A stretch of 64,000 nt of DNA from contig OY992537.1 of NCBI GenBank assembly GCA_963921195.1, positions 179,196,065 to 179,260,064 on the forward strand, read 5' to 3'. This DNA comes from Pegoplata infirma (Eukaryota; Arthropoda; Insecta; Diptera; Anthomyiidae). Below, in pieces: positions 12,701-24,650 of this stretch. The position numbers and the translations under genes were made by a program. Within the stretch, counting starts at the first letter, position 1, and each line of letters begins with the position of its first letter. The notes under the pieces are model-generated. The model did not search any database, was not told where the DNA came from, and was given only the letters and a program-made list of their open reading frames with translations.

Positions 12701-13863
12701 TTTTATTTGTAATTCAAAATTTTCTAAATGGTTTTCAGAAAATTCCATTTGTATTTTAAACATTTCCATTTCAAAATTTTCTCAATGATTTTAAGAAAAA
12801 TACTTTTGAATTTAAATAAATTCAATTGGAATTTTAGATAATTCAATTGTATTTCAGAAATGTTCATTTTTATTTAAAAATGATCTAAATGTTCAAATTC
12901 TGATTAATTTTTATTAAAAAATAAAAATTGTTGTACTCGACCTTTAAAATATTATATTTTGAGTAGGTTTTTTTCTAGCTCGAGGTCATTATTTCCTTTA
13001 CTAATTAAAACTATGATATTCTCATATAATAATTTTCAAGAAAATTATTTTTTTGTTTTAAATTTATTTATGTTTGTAATTTTTTGCAAGACTTTATCGA
13101 CACGTGTTTCGGAATTTGTCTGTTTTTAATATGTGTTGGTTAATTAGCTGATGATCGTGACCTTACTACGGTGGTACAATTTTCGTCTTCTAATTCCCAA
13201 TGGGAATACTTAGAGTCGAATACGTATTTTTATTTTAGTTTGATCATTAACGATTGTCATTAAAGACCCTTTGCTACTTGTAGTATAGGGTTTTTATTTT
13301 TGCTAAATAATCTTGACAATGGGATCTGACAAATCCCGAAACACGTGTCGATTAAGTATTGCAAAAAATGACCAACATAAATAAATTTAAAAAAGAAATA
13401 TAATTTTCTTGAAAATTATTATATGAGAATATCATAGTTTTAATAAGGAAAAAATGACCTCGAGCTAGAAAAAAACCTACTCAAAAATAATATATTTTTT
13501 TGATATAAAAATCTTTTTTCGGAGAGCAAACTTTAAGACACACAACAGCTGATAAGAATTGATGCTAACGTAGTTATTTTCGCATTATCTAGAGTGAATT
13601 TTTACTCGAAATATAAATAATTTGAAGCGTTTTTTTTTTAATTTTTGTGCGTTTAGTTTTCAAAAAGTTGACACTACTACTGATAAGCGAAAATACGGCG
13701 ACGAAAATAATTCAAAAGTTTAAAAGTAATAAAAAAAATGTTATGGGGAAAAGTGCAAAAAGTAGGACAACCCCGGACACTTTCTAAAAAAGAAGTAGGA
13801 CTGCCCCGGACGCCCTAAAAAAGAGGACGGTGTCCGGGGAAAAGAGGACGGATGGCAACCCTA
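12701..13863. mobile_element. foldback element, left end lost in gap
   Basis: Non-rDNA sequence between the gap and the point at 13,864 where the 5S unit resumes with TAGTTTAAGTAAC. Two inverted arms of about 170 bp (about 12,948-13,120 and 13,327-13,495; both contain CGAGGTCATT or its complement and CGACACGTGTTTCGG) flank a loop of about 200 bp. The right end has repeats of GTAGGAC/GAGGACGG and finishes GGATGGCAACCC. No transposase frame is seen. Superfamily unknown because one end and the target duplication are missing. Confidence 0.7.
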
Positions 13864-14735
13864 GTTTAAGTAACAACACATTTGTTCATTTCTTTTTTGT
13901 TTGCCGTGGGGGGACGAATATTTTTAATAAAGATTCTATCTCCTGAGCACTCAATGTTATGAAAAGTGCGGTGTAGTCAAGAAAATGATGCCAGATTTTA
14001 GTTTTTAAATCATAATTATTTGGGAATTTAAATTTTACAAAATAAAATTTTAAAAAATATTTTTCACTGAAAATTTACGATTTGCACGAGATTTTTTTTT
14101 TTTAAATTATTTTTTTGAACAAACCGAATATTTTTGTTGAAAATCTATAAAAATATTATAAACAAAACGTTTTTAGATGCACACACACAACCACCATATT
14201 CTTTTTTCATTACTTGAGTATTTCATTTCAGTCTGTCAGTATGTTAAGCTTTTATATACAGAACAACGCACAAAATGTTTTGTAGTTTAATTCTGTTTTT
14301 TTGCTTTTGCATCTTTTTGTTATTTTTTTTTTTTGACAAAACAAAAATTTTATTAGAAATCTATTCAAATTTTACACATTTTATTGCAAATCGATAAAAA
14401 TTTTACAAAATTTAATTTTAAAAAATATTTTTCAATGAAAATTTACGTTTTGCATGCAAAAAAAAAAATTATTTTTGTTTCTTTTTGCAATTTTTTTGGA
14501 CAAACCGGATATTTTTATTGAAAATCGATTAAAATTTTACACAATTCAATTTAAAAAAATAAAAATCTATGAAACTTTCAGTTTTGCATGTAAACAAAAA
14601 TTTTGCCATTTTTTTGATTGATATTTGTAGGCAAACTAAACCATTCTAATCAAAATCGTTAAAAATTTTGTTATGTTTAATTTAAAAAAAAAAAATTAAC
14701 AAAATTTAAAAAAAAAAAAAAAAAAAAGTTGGTGG

Positions 14736-14855
14736 GAGCCAACAACACGCGGTGTTCCCAAGCGGTCCCCCATCTAAGTACTAACCGCGCCCGACGCTGC
14801 TTAATTTCGGTGATCGGACGAGAACCGATGTATTCAGCGTGGTATGGTCGTTGGC
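14736..14855 (-). rRNA. 5S rRNA gene, copy 9
   Basis: Identical to copy 1. Its right-hand spacer carries the pogo/Tigger-like insertion, giving a 1570-bp interval to copy 10. Confidence 0.97.
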
Positions 14856-15223
14856 GAAAGAACATAGTTTAAGTAACAACACATTTGTTCATTTCTTTTT
14901 TGTTTGCCGTGGGGGGACGAATATTTTTAATAAAGATTCTATCTCCTGAGCACTCAATGTTATGAAAAGTGCGGTGTAGTCAAGAAAATGATGCCAGATT
15001 TTAGTTTTTTAATCATAATTATTTGGGAATTTAAATTTTACAAAATAAAATTTTAAAAAATATTTTTTACTGAAAATTTACGATTTGCACGAGAATTTTT
15101 TTTTTTAAATTATTTTTTTGAACAAACCGAATATTTTTGTTGAAAATCTATAAAAATATTATAAACAAAACGTTTTTAGATGCACACACACAACCACCAT
15201 ATTCTTTTTTCATTACTTGAGTA

Positions 15224-15800
15224 CAGTAGAATCTCACAAATTAGAACTCTCACAAATTAGAACTGTCCAGAAATTAGAACCGGCTATTTAAATGTATTGG
15301 ACGCTCTGAAATTAGAACCTGTGGTTCTAATTTCTGGAAGTTTTTTTTTATTTTCACTACAAAATGTTTTTTTTTTTTAAGCTAAATAGGGGAAAACCCG
15401 AGTTATTATTAGTTAACGCTCTAAAATTAGAACCAGTGGTTCTAATTTCTGGACTTTTTATTTTGTTTTTTTTTCACAATTCTATAAGCGTAAGAGAAAT
15501 CGAAAAATGGAAAAGGATGGGTTTAATGACGGATCAAATAACAGCGACGATGATATAATCGATGTAACGTCTGTTTTTTCTCATTTCAAAGCGCTTAAAA
15601 GCGTTTTTCTACGAATTTAATGTGTTAAATTAATTAAATATTAACAAATAAAAATTGTTTTGTGTTAAAATAAAGCATTCGTAACTGTTTTTATTGTTAC
15701 TTTGTCATTTTCTTTGAAAAAAAATTTCCAGAAATTAGAACTTTTCAGAAATTAGAACTACCCGAGGAACAAAGTGGTTCTAATTTGCGAGATTCTACTG
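15224..15800. mobile_element. pogo/Tigger-like deletion-derivative element
   Basis: A 577-bp insertion flanked by TA on both sides (15,222-15,223 and 15,801-15,802), where empty units have a single TA. Terminal inverted repeats start CAGTAGAATCTC and match over about 24 bp with one mismatch. The CAGT start and TA duplication fit the pogo/Tigger branch of Tc1/mariner. Internal motifs CCAGAAATTAGAAC and its complement recur several times. A short reading frame at 15,483-15,620 looks like the tail of a transposase, so this is probably an internally deleted autonomous element. Confidence 0.85.
15483..15620 (+). pseudogene. remnant of pogo/jerky-type transposase C-terminus
   Basis: Plus-strand frame within the TA-flanked element: a basic stretch, an acidic patch (NNSDDDIID) and then VFSHFKALKSVFLRI before a TAA stop. 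An acidic run followed by a short amphipathic HF-x-x-L/I-R/K-x-F tail resembles the C-terminus of Tigger/jerky/CENP-B-like transposases. Only about 45 residues remain, with no DNA-binding or DDE catalytic region. Assignment rests on this short similarity, so it is tentative. Confidence 0.45.
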
Positions 15801-16305
15801 TATTTCATTTCAGTCTGTCAGTATGTTAAGCTTTTATATACAGAACAACGCACAAAATGTTTTGTAGTTTAATTCTGTTTTTTTGCTTTTGCATCTTTTT
15901 GTTATTTTTTTTTTTGGACAAAACAAAAATTTTATTAGAAATCTATTCAAATTTTACACATTTTATTGCAAATCGATAAAAATTTTACAAAATTTAATTT
16001 TAAAAAATATTTTTCAATGAAAATTTACGTTTTGCATGCAAAAAAAAATTATTTTTGTTTCTTTTTGCAATTTTTTGGACAAACCGGATATTTTTATTGA
16101 AAATCGATTAAAATTTTACACAATTCAATTTAAAAAAATAAAAATCTATGAAACTTTCAGTTTTGCATGTAAACAAAAATTTTGCCATTTTTTTGATTGA
16201 TATTTGTAGGCAAACTAAACCATTCTAATCAAAATCGTTAAAAATTTTGTTATGTTTAATTTAAAAAAAAAAATTTAACAAAATTTAAAAAAAAAAAGTT
16301 GGTGG

Positions 16306-16425
16306 GAGCCAACAACACGCGGTGTTCCCAAGCGGTCCCCCATCTAAGTACTAACCGCGCCCGACGCTGCTTAATTTCGGTGATCGGACGAGAACCGATG
16401 TATTCAGCGTGGTATGGTCGTTGGC
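16306..16425 (-). rRNA. 5S rRNA gene, copy 10
   Basis: Identical to copy 1. The terminator run is shorter here (11 T). The flanking spacer carries two substitutions shared with the next unit (TTATAAAAAG, AAAATTATGCC). Next copy 990 bp away. Confidence 0.97.
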
Positions 16426-17295
16426 GAAAGAACATAGTTTAAGTAACAACACATTTGTTCATTTCTTTTTTGTTTGCCGTGGGGGGACGAATATTTTTAA
16501 TAAAGATTCTATCTCCTGAGCACTCAATGTTATAAAAAGTGCGGTGTAGTCAAGAAAATTATGCCAGATTTTAGTTTTTAAATCATAATTATTTGGGAAT
16601 TTAAATTTTACAAAATAAAATTTTAAAAAATATTTTTCACTGAAAATTTACGATTTGCACGAGATTTTTTTTTTTAAATTATTTTTTTGAACAAACCGAA
16701 TATTTTTGTTGAAAATCTATAAAAATATTATAAACAAAACGTTTTTAGATGCACACACACAACCACCATATTCTTTTTTCATTACTTGAGTATTTCATTT
16801 CAGTCTGTCAGTATGTTAAGCTTTTATATACAGAACAACGCACAAAATGTTTTGTAGTTTAATTCTGTTTTTTTGCTTTTGCATCTTTTTGTTATTTTTT
16901 TTTTTGGACAAAACAAAAATTTTATTAGAAATCTATTCAAATTTTACACATTTTATTGCAAATCGATAAAAATTTTACAAAATTTAATTTTAAAAAATAT
17001 TTTTCAATGAAAATTTACGTTTTGCATGCAAAAAAAAATTATTTTTGTTTCTTTTTGCAATTTTTTGGACAAACCGGATATTTTTATTGAAAATCGATTA
17101 AAATTTTACACAATTCAATTTAAAAAAATAAAAATCTATGAAACTTTCAGTTTTGCATGTAAACAAAAATTTTGCCATTTTTTTGATTGATATTTGTAGG
17201 CAAACTAAACCATTCTAATCAAAATCGTTAAAAATTTTGTTATGTTTAATTTAAAAAAAAAAATTTAACAAAATTTAAAAAAAAAAAGTTGGTGG

Positions 17296-17415
17296 GAGCC
17301 AACAACACGCGGTGTTCCCAAGCGGTCCCCCATCTAAGTACTAACCGCGCCCGACGCTGCTTAATTTCGGTGATCGGACGAGAACCGATGTATTCAGCGT
17401 GGTATGGTCGTTGGC
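17296..17415 (-). rRNA. 5S rRNA gene, copy 11
   Basis: Identical to copy 1, with the same short terminator as copy 10; the two units look like a recent duplicate pair. Next copy 1000 bp away. Confidence 0.97.
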
Positions 17416-18295
17416 GAAAGAACATAGTTTAAGTAACAACACATTTGTTCATTTCTTTTTTGTTTGCCGTGGGGGGACGAATATTTTTAATAAAGATTCT
17501 ATCTCCTGAGCACTCAATGTTATAAAAAGTGCGGTGTAGTCAAGAAAATTATGCCAGATTTTAGTTTTTAAATCATAATTATTTGGGAATTTAAATTTTA
17601 CAAAATAAAATTTTAAAAAATATTTTTCACTGAAAATTTACGATTTGCACGAGATTTTTTTTTTTAAATTATTTTTTTGAACAAACCGAATATTTTTGTT
17701 GAAAATCTATAAAAATATTATAAACAAAACGTTTTTAGATGCACACACACAACCACCATATTCTTTTTTCATTACTTGAGTATTTCATTTCAGTCTGTCA
17801 GTATGTTAAGCTTTTATATACAGAACAACGCACAAAATGTTTTGTAGTTTAATTCTGTTTTTTTGCTTTTGCATCTTTTTGTTATTTTTTTTTTGGACAA
17901 AACAAAAATTTTATTAGAAATCTATTCAAATTTTACACATTTTATTGCAAATCGATAAAAATTTTACAAAATTTAATTTTAAAAAATATTTTTCAATGAA
18001 AATTTACGTTTTGCATGCAAAAAAAAAATTATTTTTGTTTCTTTTTGCAATTTTTTTGGACAAACCGGATATTTTTATTGAAAATCGATTAAAATTTTAC
18101 ACAATTCAATTTAAAAAAATAAAAATCTATGAAACTTTCAGTTTTGCATGTAAACAAAAATTTTGCCATTTTTTTGATTGATATTTGTAGGCAAACTAAA
18201 CCATTCTAATCAAAATCGTTAAAAATTTTGTTATGTTTAATTTAAAAAAAAAAAATTAACAAAATTTAAAAAAAAAAAAAAAAAAAAGTTGGTGG

Positions 18296-18415
18296 GAGCC
18301 AACAACACGCGGTGTTCCCAAGCGGTCCCCCATCTAAGTACTAACCGCGCCCGACGCTGCTTAATTTCGGTGATCGGACGAGAACCGATGTATTCAGCGT
18401 GGTATGGTCGTTGGC
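18296..18415 (-). rRNA. 5S rRNA gene, copy 12
   Basis: Identical to copy 1; long T-run terminator; next copy 998 bp away. Confidence 0.97.
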
Positions 18416-19293
18416 GAAAGAACATAGTTTAAGTAACAACACATTTGTTCATTTCTTTTTTGTTTGCCGTGGGGGGACGAATATTTTTAATAAAGATTCT
18501 ATCTCCTGAGCACTCAATGTTATGAAAAGTGCGGTGTAGTCAAGAAAATTATGCCAGATTTTAGTTTTTTAATCATAATTATTTGGGAATTTAAATTTTA
18601 CAAAATAAAATTTTAAAAAATATTTTTTACTGAAAATTTACGATTTGCACGAGAATTTTTTTTTTTTAAATTATTTTTTTGAACAAACCGAATATTTTTG
18701 TTGAAAATCTATAAAAATATTATAAACAAAACGTTTTTAGATGCACACACACAACCACCATATTCTTTTTTCATTACTTGAGTATTTCATTTCAGTCTGT
18801 CAGTATGTTAAGCTTTTATATACAGAACAACGCACAAAATGTTTTGTAGTTTAATTCTGTTTTTTTGCTTTTGCATCTTTTTGTTATTTTTTTTTTTGGA
18901 CAAAACAAAAATTTTATTAGAAATCTATTCAAATTTTACACATTTTATTGCAAATCGATAAAAATTTTACAAAATTTAATTTTAAAAAATATTTTTCAAT
19001 GAAAATTTACGTTTTGCATGCAAAAAAAAATTATTTTTGTTTCTTTTTGCAATTTTTTGGACAAACCGGATATTTTTATTGAAAATCGATTAAAATTTTA
19101 CACAATTCAATTTAAAAAAATAAAAATCTATGAAACTTTCAGTTTTGCATGTAAACAAAAATTTTGCCATTTTTTTGATTGATATTTGTAGGCAAACTAA
19201 ACCATTCTAATCAAAATCGTTAAAAATTTTGTTATGTTTAATTTAAAAAAAAAATTTAACAAAATTTAAAAAAAAAAAAAAAAAAGTTGGTGG

Positions 19294-19413
19294 GAGCCAA
19301 CAACACGCGGTGTTCCCAAGCGGTCCCCCATCTAAGTACTAACCGCGCCCGACGCTGCTTAATTTCGGTGATCGGACGAGAACCGATGTATTCAGCGTGG
19401 TATGGTCGTTGGC
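19294..19413 (-). rRNA. 5S rRNA gene, copy 13
   Basis: Identical to copy 1. It starts a run of four 998-bp intervals whose spacers share the TTTTTTAATC and ATTTTTTACTG variants. Confidence 0.97.
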
Positions 19414-20291
19414 GAAAGAACATAGTTTAAGTAACAACACATTTGTTCATTTCTTTTTTGTTTGCCGTGGGGGGACGAATATTTTTAATAAAGATTCTAT
19501 CTCCTGAGCACTCAATGTTATGAAAAGTGCGGTGTAGTCAAGAAAATTATGCCAGATTTTAGTTTTTTAATCATAATTATTTGGGAATTTAAATTTTACA
19601 AAATAAAATTTTAAAAAATATTTTTTACTGAAAATTTACGATTTGCACGAGAATTTTTTTTTTTTAAATTATTTTTTTGAACAAACCGAATATTTTTGTT
19701 GAAAATCTATAAAAATATTATAAACAAAACGTTTTTAGATGCACACACACAACCACCATATTCTTTTTTCATTACTTGAGTATTTCATTTCAGTCTGTCA
19801 GTATGTTAAGCTTTTATATACAGAACAACGCACAAAATGTTTTGTAGTTTAATTCTGTTTTTTTGCTTTTGCATCTTTTTGTTATTTTTTTTTTTGGACA
19901 AAACAAAAATTTTATTAGAAATCTATTCAAATTTTACACATTTTATTGCAAATCGATAAAAATTTTACAAAATTTAATTTTAAAAAATATTTTTCAATGA
20001 AAATTTACGTTTTGCATGCAAAAAAAAATTATTTTTGTTTCTTTTTGCAATTTTTTGGACAAACCGGATATTTTTATTGAAAATCGATTAAAATTTTACA
20101 CAATTCAATTTAAAAAAATAAAAATCTATGAAACTTTCAGTTTTGCATGTAAACAAAAATTTTGCCATTTTTTTGATTGATATTTGTAGGCAAACTAAAC
20201 CATTCTAATCAAAATCGTTAAAAATTTTGTTATGTTTAATTTAAAAAAAAAATTTAACAAAATTTAAAAAAAAAAAAAAAAAAGTTGGTGG

Positions 20292-20411
20292 GAGCCAACA
20301 ACACGCGGTGTTCCCAAGCGGTCCCCCATCTAAGTACTAACCGCGCCCGACGCTGCTTAATTTCGGTGATCGGACGAGAACCGATGTATTCAGCGTGGTA
20401 TGGTCGTTGGC
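20292..20411 (-). rRNA. 5S rRNA gene, copy 14
   Basis: Identical to copy 1; 998 bp to the next copy. Confidence 0.97.
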
Positions 20412-21289
20412 GAAAGAACATAGTTTAAGTAACAACACATTTGTTCATTTCTTTTTTGTTTGCCGTGGGGGGACGAATATTTTTAATAAAGATTCTATCT
20501 CCTGAGCACTCAATGTTATGAAAAGTGCGGTGTAGTCAAGAAAATTATGCCAGATTTAAGTTTTTTAATCATAATTATTTGGGAATTTAAATTTTACAAA
20601 ATAAAATTTTAAAAAATATTTTTTACTGAAAATTTACGATTTGCACGAGAATTTTTTTTTTTTAAATTATTTTTTTGAACAAACCGAATATTTTTGTTGA
20701 AAATCTATAAAAATATTATAAACAAAACGTTTTTAGATGCACACACACAACCACCATATTCTTTTTTCATTACTTGAGTATTTCATTTCAGTCTGTCAGT
20801 ATGTTAAGCTTTTATATACAGAACAACGCACAAAATGTTTTGTAGTTTAATTCTGTTTTTTTGCTTTTGCATCTTTTTGTTATTTTTTTTTTTGGACAAA
20901 ACAAAAATTTTATTAGAAATCTATTCAAATTTTACACATTTTATTGCAAATCGATAAAAATTTTACAAAATTTAATTTTAAAAAATATTTTTCAATGAAA
21001 ATTTACGTTTTGCATGCAAAAAAAAATTATTTTTGTTTCTTTTTGCAATTTTTTGGACAAACCGGATATTTTTATTGAAAATCGATTAAAATTTTACACA
21101 ATTCAATTTAAAAAAATAAAAATCTATGAAACTTTCAGTTTTGCATGTAAACAAAAATTTTGCCATTTTTTTGATTGATATTTGTAGGCAAACTAAACCA
21201 TTCTAATCAAAATCGTTAAAAATTTTGTTATGTTTAATTTAAAAAAAAAATTTAACAAAATTTAAAAAAAAAAAAAAAAAAGTTGGTGG

Positions 21290-21409
21290 GAGCCAACAAC
21301 ACGCGGTGTTCCCAAGCGGTCCCCCATCTAAGTACTAACCGCGCCCGACGCTGCTTAATTTCGGTGATCGGACGAGAACCGATGTATTCAGCGTGGTATG
21401 GTCGTTGGC
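21290..21409 (-). rRNA. 5S rRNA gene, copy 15
   Basis: Identical to copy 1; 998 bp to the next copy. Confidence 0.97.
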
Positions 21410-22287
21410 GAAAGAACATAGTTTAAGTAACAACACATTTGTTCATTTCTTTTTTGTTTGCCGTGGGGGGACGAATATTTTTAATAAAGATTCTATCTCC
21501 TGAGCACTCAATGTTATGAAAAGTGCGGTGTAGTCAAGAAAATTATGCCAGATTTTAGTTTTTTAATCATAATTATTTGGGAATTTAAATTTTACAAAAT
21601 AAAATTTTAAAAAATATTTTTTACTGAAAATTTACGATTTGCACGAGAATTTTTTTTTTTTAAATTATTTTTTTGAACAAACCGAATATTTTTGTTGAAA
21701 ATCTATAAAAATATTATAAACAAAACGTTTTTAGATGCACACACACAACCACCATATTCTTTTTTCATTACTTGAGTATTTCATTTCAGTCTGTCAGTAT
21801 GTTAAGCTTTTATATACAGAACAACGCACAAAATGTTTTGTAGTTTAATTCTGTTTTTTTGCTTTTGCATCTTTTTGTTATTTTTTTTTTTGGACAAAAC
21901 AAAAATTTTATTAGAAATCTATTCAAATTTTACACATTTTATTGCAAATCGATAAAAATTTTACAAAATTTAATTTTAAAAAATATTTTTCAATGAAAAT
22001 TTACGTTTTGCATGCAAAAAAAAATTATTTTTGTTTCTTTTTGCAATTTTTTGGACAAACCGGATATTTTTATTGAAAATCGATTAAAATTTTACACAAT
22101 TCAATTTAAAAAAATAAAAATCTATGAAACTTTCAGTTTTGCATGTAAACAAAAATTTTGCCATTTTTTTGATTGATATTTGTAGGCAAACTAAACCATT
22201 CTAATCAAAATCGTTAAAAATTTTGTTATGTTTAATTTAAAAAAAAAATTTAACAAAATTTAAAAAAAAAAAAAAAAAAGTTGGTGG

Positions 22288-22407
22288 GAGCCAACAACAC
22301 GCGGTGTTCCCAAGCGGTCCCCCATCTAAGTACTAACCGCGCCCGACGCTGCTTAATTTCGGTGATCGGACGAGAACCGATGTATTCAGCGTGGTATGGT
22401 CGTTGGC
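22288..22407 (-). rRNA. 5S rRNA gene, copy 16
   Basis: Identical to copy 1. Its right-hand spacer holds the 1241-bp Mutator-like insertion; next copy 2243 bp away. Confidence 0.97.
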
Positions 22408-23168
22408 GAAAGAACATAGTTTAAGTAACAACACATTTGTTCATTTCTTTTTTGTTTGCCGTGGGGGGACGAATATTTTTAATAAAGATTCTATCTCCTG
22501 AGCACTCAATGTTATGAAAAGTGCGGTGTAGTCAAGAAAATGATGCCAGATTTTAGTTTTTTAATCATAATTATTTGGGAATTTAAATTTTACAAAATAA
22601 AATTTTAAAAAATATTTTTTACTGAAAATTTACGATTTGCACGAGAATTTTTTTTTTTAAATTATTTTTTTGAACAAACCGAATATTTTTGTTGAAAATC
22701 TATAAAAATATTATAAAAAAAACGTTTTTAGATGCACACACACAACCACCATATTCTTTTTTCATTACTTGAGTATTTCATTTCAGTCTGTCAGTATGTT
22801 AAGCTTTTATATACAGAACAACGCACAAAATGTTTTGTAGTTTAATTCTGTTTTTTTGCTTTTGCATCTTTTTGTTATTTTTTTTTTTGGACAAAACAAA
22901 AATTTTATTAGAAATCTATTCAAATTTTACACATTTTATTGCAAATCGATAAAAATTTTACAAAATTTAATTTTAAAAAATATTTTTCAATGAAAATTTA
23001 CGTTTTGCATGCAAAAAAAAATTATTTTTGTTTCTTTTTGCATTTTTTTGGACAAACCGGATATTTTTATTGAAAATCGATTAAAATTTTACACAATTCA
23101 ATTTAAAAAAATAAAAATCTATGAAACTTTCAGTTTTGCATGTAAACAAAAATTTTGCCATTTTTTTG

Positions 23169-24409
23169 GGCGCCATGAAATAGCTCCCAATGAAATAAGT
23201 CCCAATGAAATAACTCCCAATGAAATAAATCCCAAATAAAATGAAATATCTCCCAAACCAAAAAAATGAAATAAGTCCCAAGAAAAATGAAATAAGTCCC
23301 TAACAAAAAATGAAAGAAGTCCCAACGAAATAACTCCCAATAAAAATGAAATAAATCCCAATTTTTTTTATTATTAAATTTTTAACTGTTTAAATCCCAA
23401 AAAAACTTTAATTGTATCTCTTTAAAAAACAAATCTCTTAAGTACCTACAATCCCTTCTCAACTTTTTTGGGATGCAGCTTACTGACACATTGATTAAAT
23501 TTCTTTAAATGTTTGAATGATATCAGCATAATATTTCATGCAATAGCTAACTTATCGCAGGTCCCTCTGGCGGCTGCGAGAAGAACAGAAAATAAACGCC
23601 ATAAAAATATGAACTCAAATTAAAAGAAAATATGAATCATCTTGGTTAAAACAGTTAACAAGCCACGCATAAAACTTGAAAGCAGATACCTGGAAGCCTT
23701 TTAGAGCTTCCAGGATTCTGTATAATAAATGTGGTAACAAAACGATTATTTGTTTGAAAAGATTTGAATGCATATGGGTGTGAAGAAAGCGCCGCAGGCG
23801 AAAAATTTTTACAAGAGATTTTAACAAAAAATTAAAAAAAAATCGCACAATACCTCTTTATTTCATAAATTAAAACCATTGTTAGAAGAACTCGAAATTT
23901 TTCACAATTACTCGCAGCATACATTTCGCCTAGTATTATTTTATTTTTGGATTTAGATTGACATTGATGTACTTCTGAGTGAATGGTTTTCTGAATTTAT
24001 TTACAAAATAATTCAAAAAGCATTGAAAAAAAGTTTATTCCAGTTCGAGGTCATTTACTTTCCCCGTAATAAATTAACTTTTCCTGAAAATAACTAAAGA
24101 AAATATCTAATTTTTATTATTTTTAAGAAAAATTAAAGAAACTTAAAAATTCAATAAGTTAAATTTTTATTTTTATAATCAACTCTCAAACTGTTGGGAG
24201 TTATTTCATTAAAATAGTTTGGGAGTTATTGCATAATGAAATAACTCCCAAACTTAAAAATGAAATAACTTCCAAAAAAAATGAAATAATCCCCGCAGAT
24301 TTGGGAGTTATTTCATTATGAAATAATTCCCAAATCGTATGGAAATTTTTGGGACTTATTGCATTATTTTTCTTGGGACTTATTTCATTGGGAGTTATTT
24401 CATGGCGCC
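23169..24409. mobile_element. Mutator-like (MULE) non-autonomous element
   Basis: A 1241-bp insertion with ends GGCGCCATGAAATA in inverted orientation. Similarity continues for about 36 bp and then as iterations of TGAAATAACTCCCAA. The 9-bp sequence ATTTTTTTG flanks both ends (23,160-23,168 and 24,410-24,418) and is single in empty units, so it is a 9-bp target-site duplication, the usual size for Mutator-like elements. The iterated motif runs inward about 190 bp on the left and about 230 bp on the right. The middle (about 23,400-24,180) has no recognisable transposase. An 8-bp reading (hAT-like) is possible if the left G belongs to the element. Confidence 0.75.
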
Positions 24410-24530
24410 ATTTTTTTGATTGATATTTGTAGGCAAACTAAACCATTCTAATCAAAATCGTTAAAAATTTTGTTATGTTTAATTTAAAAAAAAAAATTTA
24501 ACAAAATTTAAAAAAAAAAAAAGTTGGTGG

Positions 24531-24650
24531 GAGCCAACAACACGCGGTGTTCCCAAGCGGTCCCCCATCTAAGTACTAACCGCGCCCGACGCTGCTTAAT
24601 TTCGGTGATCGGACGAGAACCGATGTATTCAGCGTGGTATGGTCGTTGGC
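24531..24650 (-). rRNA. 5S rRNA gene, copy 17 (type A/B junction)
   Basis: Identical to copy 1. The spacer on its left is type A and the one on its right is type B, so the recombination junction between array halves lies in or beside this gene. Next copy 990 bp away. Confidence 0.97.

Noticed and set aside
12434..12769. Open frames across the N gap
   Set aside because: They are open only because of the N run.
23009..23361. Frames with iterated PNEI or FHFSW patterns
   Set aside because: Translation of the TGAAATAACTCCCAA iterations of the MULE-like element.
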